Assembly (NCBI RefSeq): GCF_900110435.1
Contig: NZ_FODT01000007.1
Span: 124,001-188,000 of the forward strand
DNA from: Rhodopseudomonas pseudopalustris
GTDB taxonomy: Bacteria > Pseudomonadota > Alphaproteobacteria > Rhizobiales > Xanthobacteraceae
DNA length: 64,000 nt
Direction: 5' to 3'
Positions 63,329 through 64,000 of the stretch are shown piece after piece; position 1 is the stretch's first letter; each line of letters starts with the position of its first letter. The notes beneath the pieces were generated by a model. That model made no database searches and was not told the DNA's origin. It was given only the letters and a program-made list of their open reading frames with translations. A program made the position numbers and the translations under genes.

Positions 63329-64000
63329 TTACGAGGGCCGGCCGATGCCGTGATAGACGAAGCCGTGCTCCGCCATCTGCTCCGGGCGGTACACGTTGCG
63401 CAGATCGACGATGACCGGTTGCTTCAAGGTCTGCTTCAGTCTGGCGAGGTCGAGCGCGCGGAACTGGACCCATTCGGTGACGATGACGAGGGCGTCGGCG
63501 CCCTGCGCGCAGTCATAGGCGTCGGTGCAATAGGTGATATCCGGCAATTCTTCGCGCGCCTGCGCCATTCCGGCGGGATCGAATGCGCGCACCGTCGCGC
63601 CCATGTCGAGAAGGCCGGTCACCAGCGGGATCGACGGCGCCTCGCGCATGTCGTCGGTGTCCGGCTTGAACGTCAGCCCGAGCACCGCGACGGTCTTGCC
63701 GCGCAGGCTGCCGCCGAGCGCATGCAGAACCTTGCGCGACATCGCGCGTTTGCGGTTTTCGTTGACGGCCAGCACCGCTTCGACGATCCGCAGCGGCGCC
63801 TCGTGGTCGAGACCGATCTTGACCAGAGCGCGGGTGTCCTTGGGGAAGCACGAGCCGCCGAAGCCGGGGCCGGCGTGCAGGAATTTCGCGCCGATGCGGT
63901 TGTCCATGCCGATGCCGCGGGCGACGTCCTGCACGTCGGCGCCGACCTTTTCGGCCAGATCCGCCATCTCGTTGATGAAGGTGATCTTGGTCGCGAGGAA
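63329..64000 (-). CDS. UDP-glucose 6-dehydrogenase, C-terminal part (gene continues past window end)
   Basis: The last 223 codons of a UDP-glucose/GDP-mannose dehydrogenase, open through base 64000 (FLATKITFINEMADLAEKVG). The catalytic Cys is in GPGFGGSCFPKDTRALVK, the form typical of UDP-glucose dehydrogenases, and KTVAVLGLTFKPDTDDMREA opens the C-terminal nucleotide-binding domain. It makes UDP-glucuronate for surface glycans. It differs from the WbpA-type enzyme at 25.8-27.1 kb in the active-site form. Convergent with the GT2 gene (30-bp gap). Confidence 0.95.
   Translation of the reverse strand, partial: FLATKITFINEMADLAEKVGADVQDVARGIGMDNRIGAKFLHAGPGFGGSCFPKDTRALVKIGLDHEAPLRIVEAVLAVNENRKRAMSRKVLHALGGSLRGKTVAVLGLTFKPDTDDMREAPSIPLVTGLLDMGATVRAFDPAGMAQAREELPDITYCTDAYDCAQGADALVIVTEWVQFRALDLARLKQTLKQPVIVDLRNVYRPEQMAEHGFVYHGIGRPS

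Overview
The window is high-GC DNA from an alphaproteobacterium. Protein sequences, the abundance of branched-chain-amino-acid-type (LIV) ABC transporters and the style of dispersed palindromic repeats suggest the Rhodopseudomonas/Bradyrhizobium group (Nitrobacteraceae). This placement comes from recognition, not from a search. No rRNA, tRNA, insertion sequence or CRISPR array was seen.
Region 1 (1-20.9 kb): the 3' part of an RND efflux pump gene, a small broken gene, and a sensor kinase/LuxR-type regulator pair transcribed leftward. Divergent from the pair is an operon for a secreted system: a 3086-residue protein carrying two animal-type haem peroxidase domains plus RTX calcium-binding repeats, a type I secretion ABC transporter, a second RTX/cadherin-like protein with an N-terminal membrane segment, and an HlyD-type adaptor. 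The two RTX proteins share a C-terminal motif, so both may be cargo. No TolC-type outer-membrane gene is present here.
Region 2 (21-32.1 kb): a surface-polysaccharide cluster. It holds a family 4 glycosyltransferase, a WbpG-type sugar amidotransferase, a Wzx-like flippase, WbpA/B/D/I-type enzymes, HisF/HisH paralogues serving the WbpG reaction, and a GtrA-like membrane protein. Together these fit synthesis of a 2,3-diacetamido/acetamidino mannuronic-acid-type sugar, but the WbpE-type aminotransferase is absent from the window. About 860 bp between the flippase and wbpA holds no recognisable gene.
Region 3 (32.3-39.8 kb): a leftward LIV-type cassette (LivG, acyl-CoA synthetase, LivH, LivM, binding protein, LivF).
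Region 4 (40.3-45.9 kb): dTDP-L-rhamnose genes rfbBCDA, then a convergent GT-C type membrane glycosyltransferase.
Region 5 (45.9-53.7 kb): a second leftward LIV cassette, preceded by a fused double family III CoA-transferase.
Region 6 (54-64 kb): purU, a DUF2939 protein, a small lipoprotein, then a third (rightward) LIV cassette ending in a MetE-like methyltransferase, a family 2 glycosyltransferase, and a UDP-glucose dehydrogenase cut by the window end.
Recurring themes: a palindromic repeat lies directly after the binding-protein gene in all three LIV cassettes, and a perfect hairpin follows the secreted peroxidase gene. Both arrangements suggest post-transcriptional setting of high expression for the abundant product over its membrane partners.
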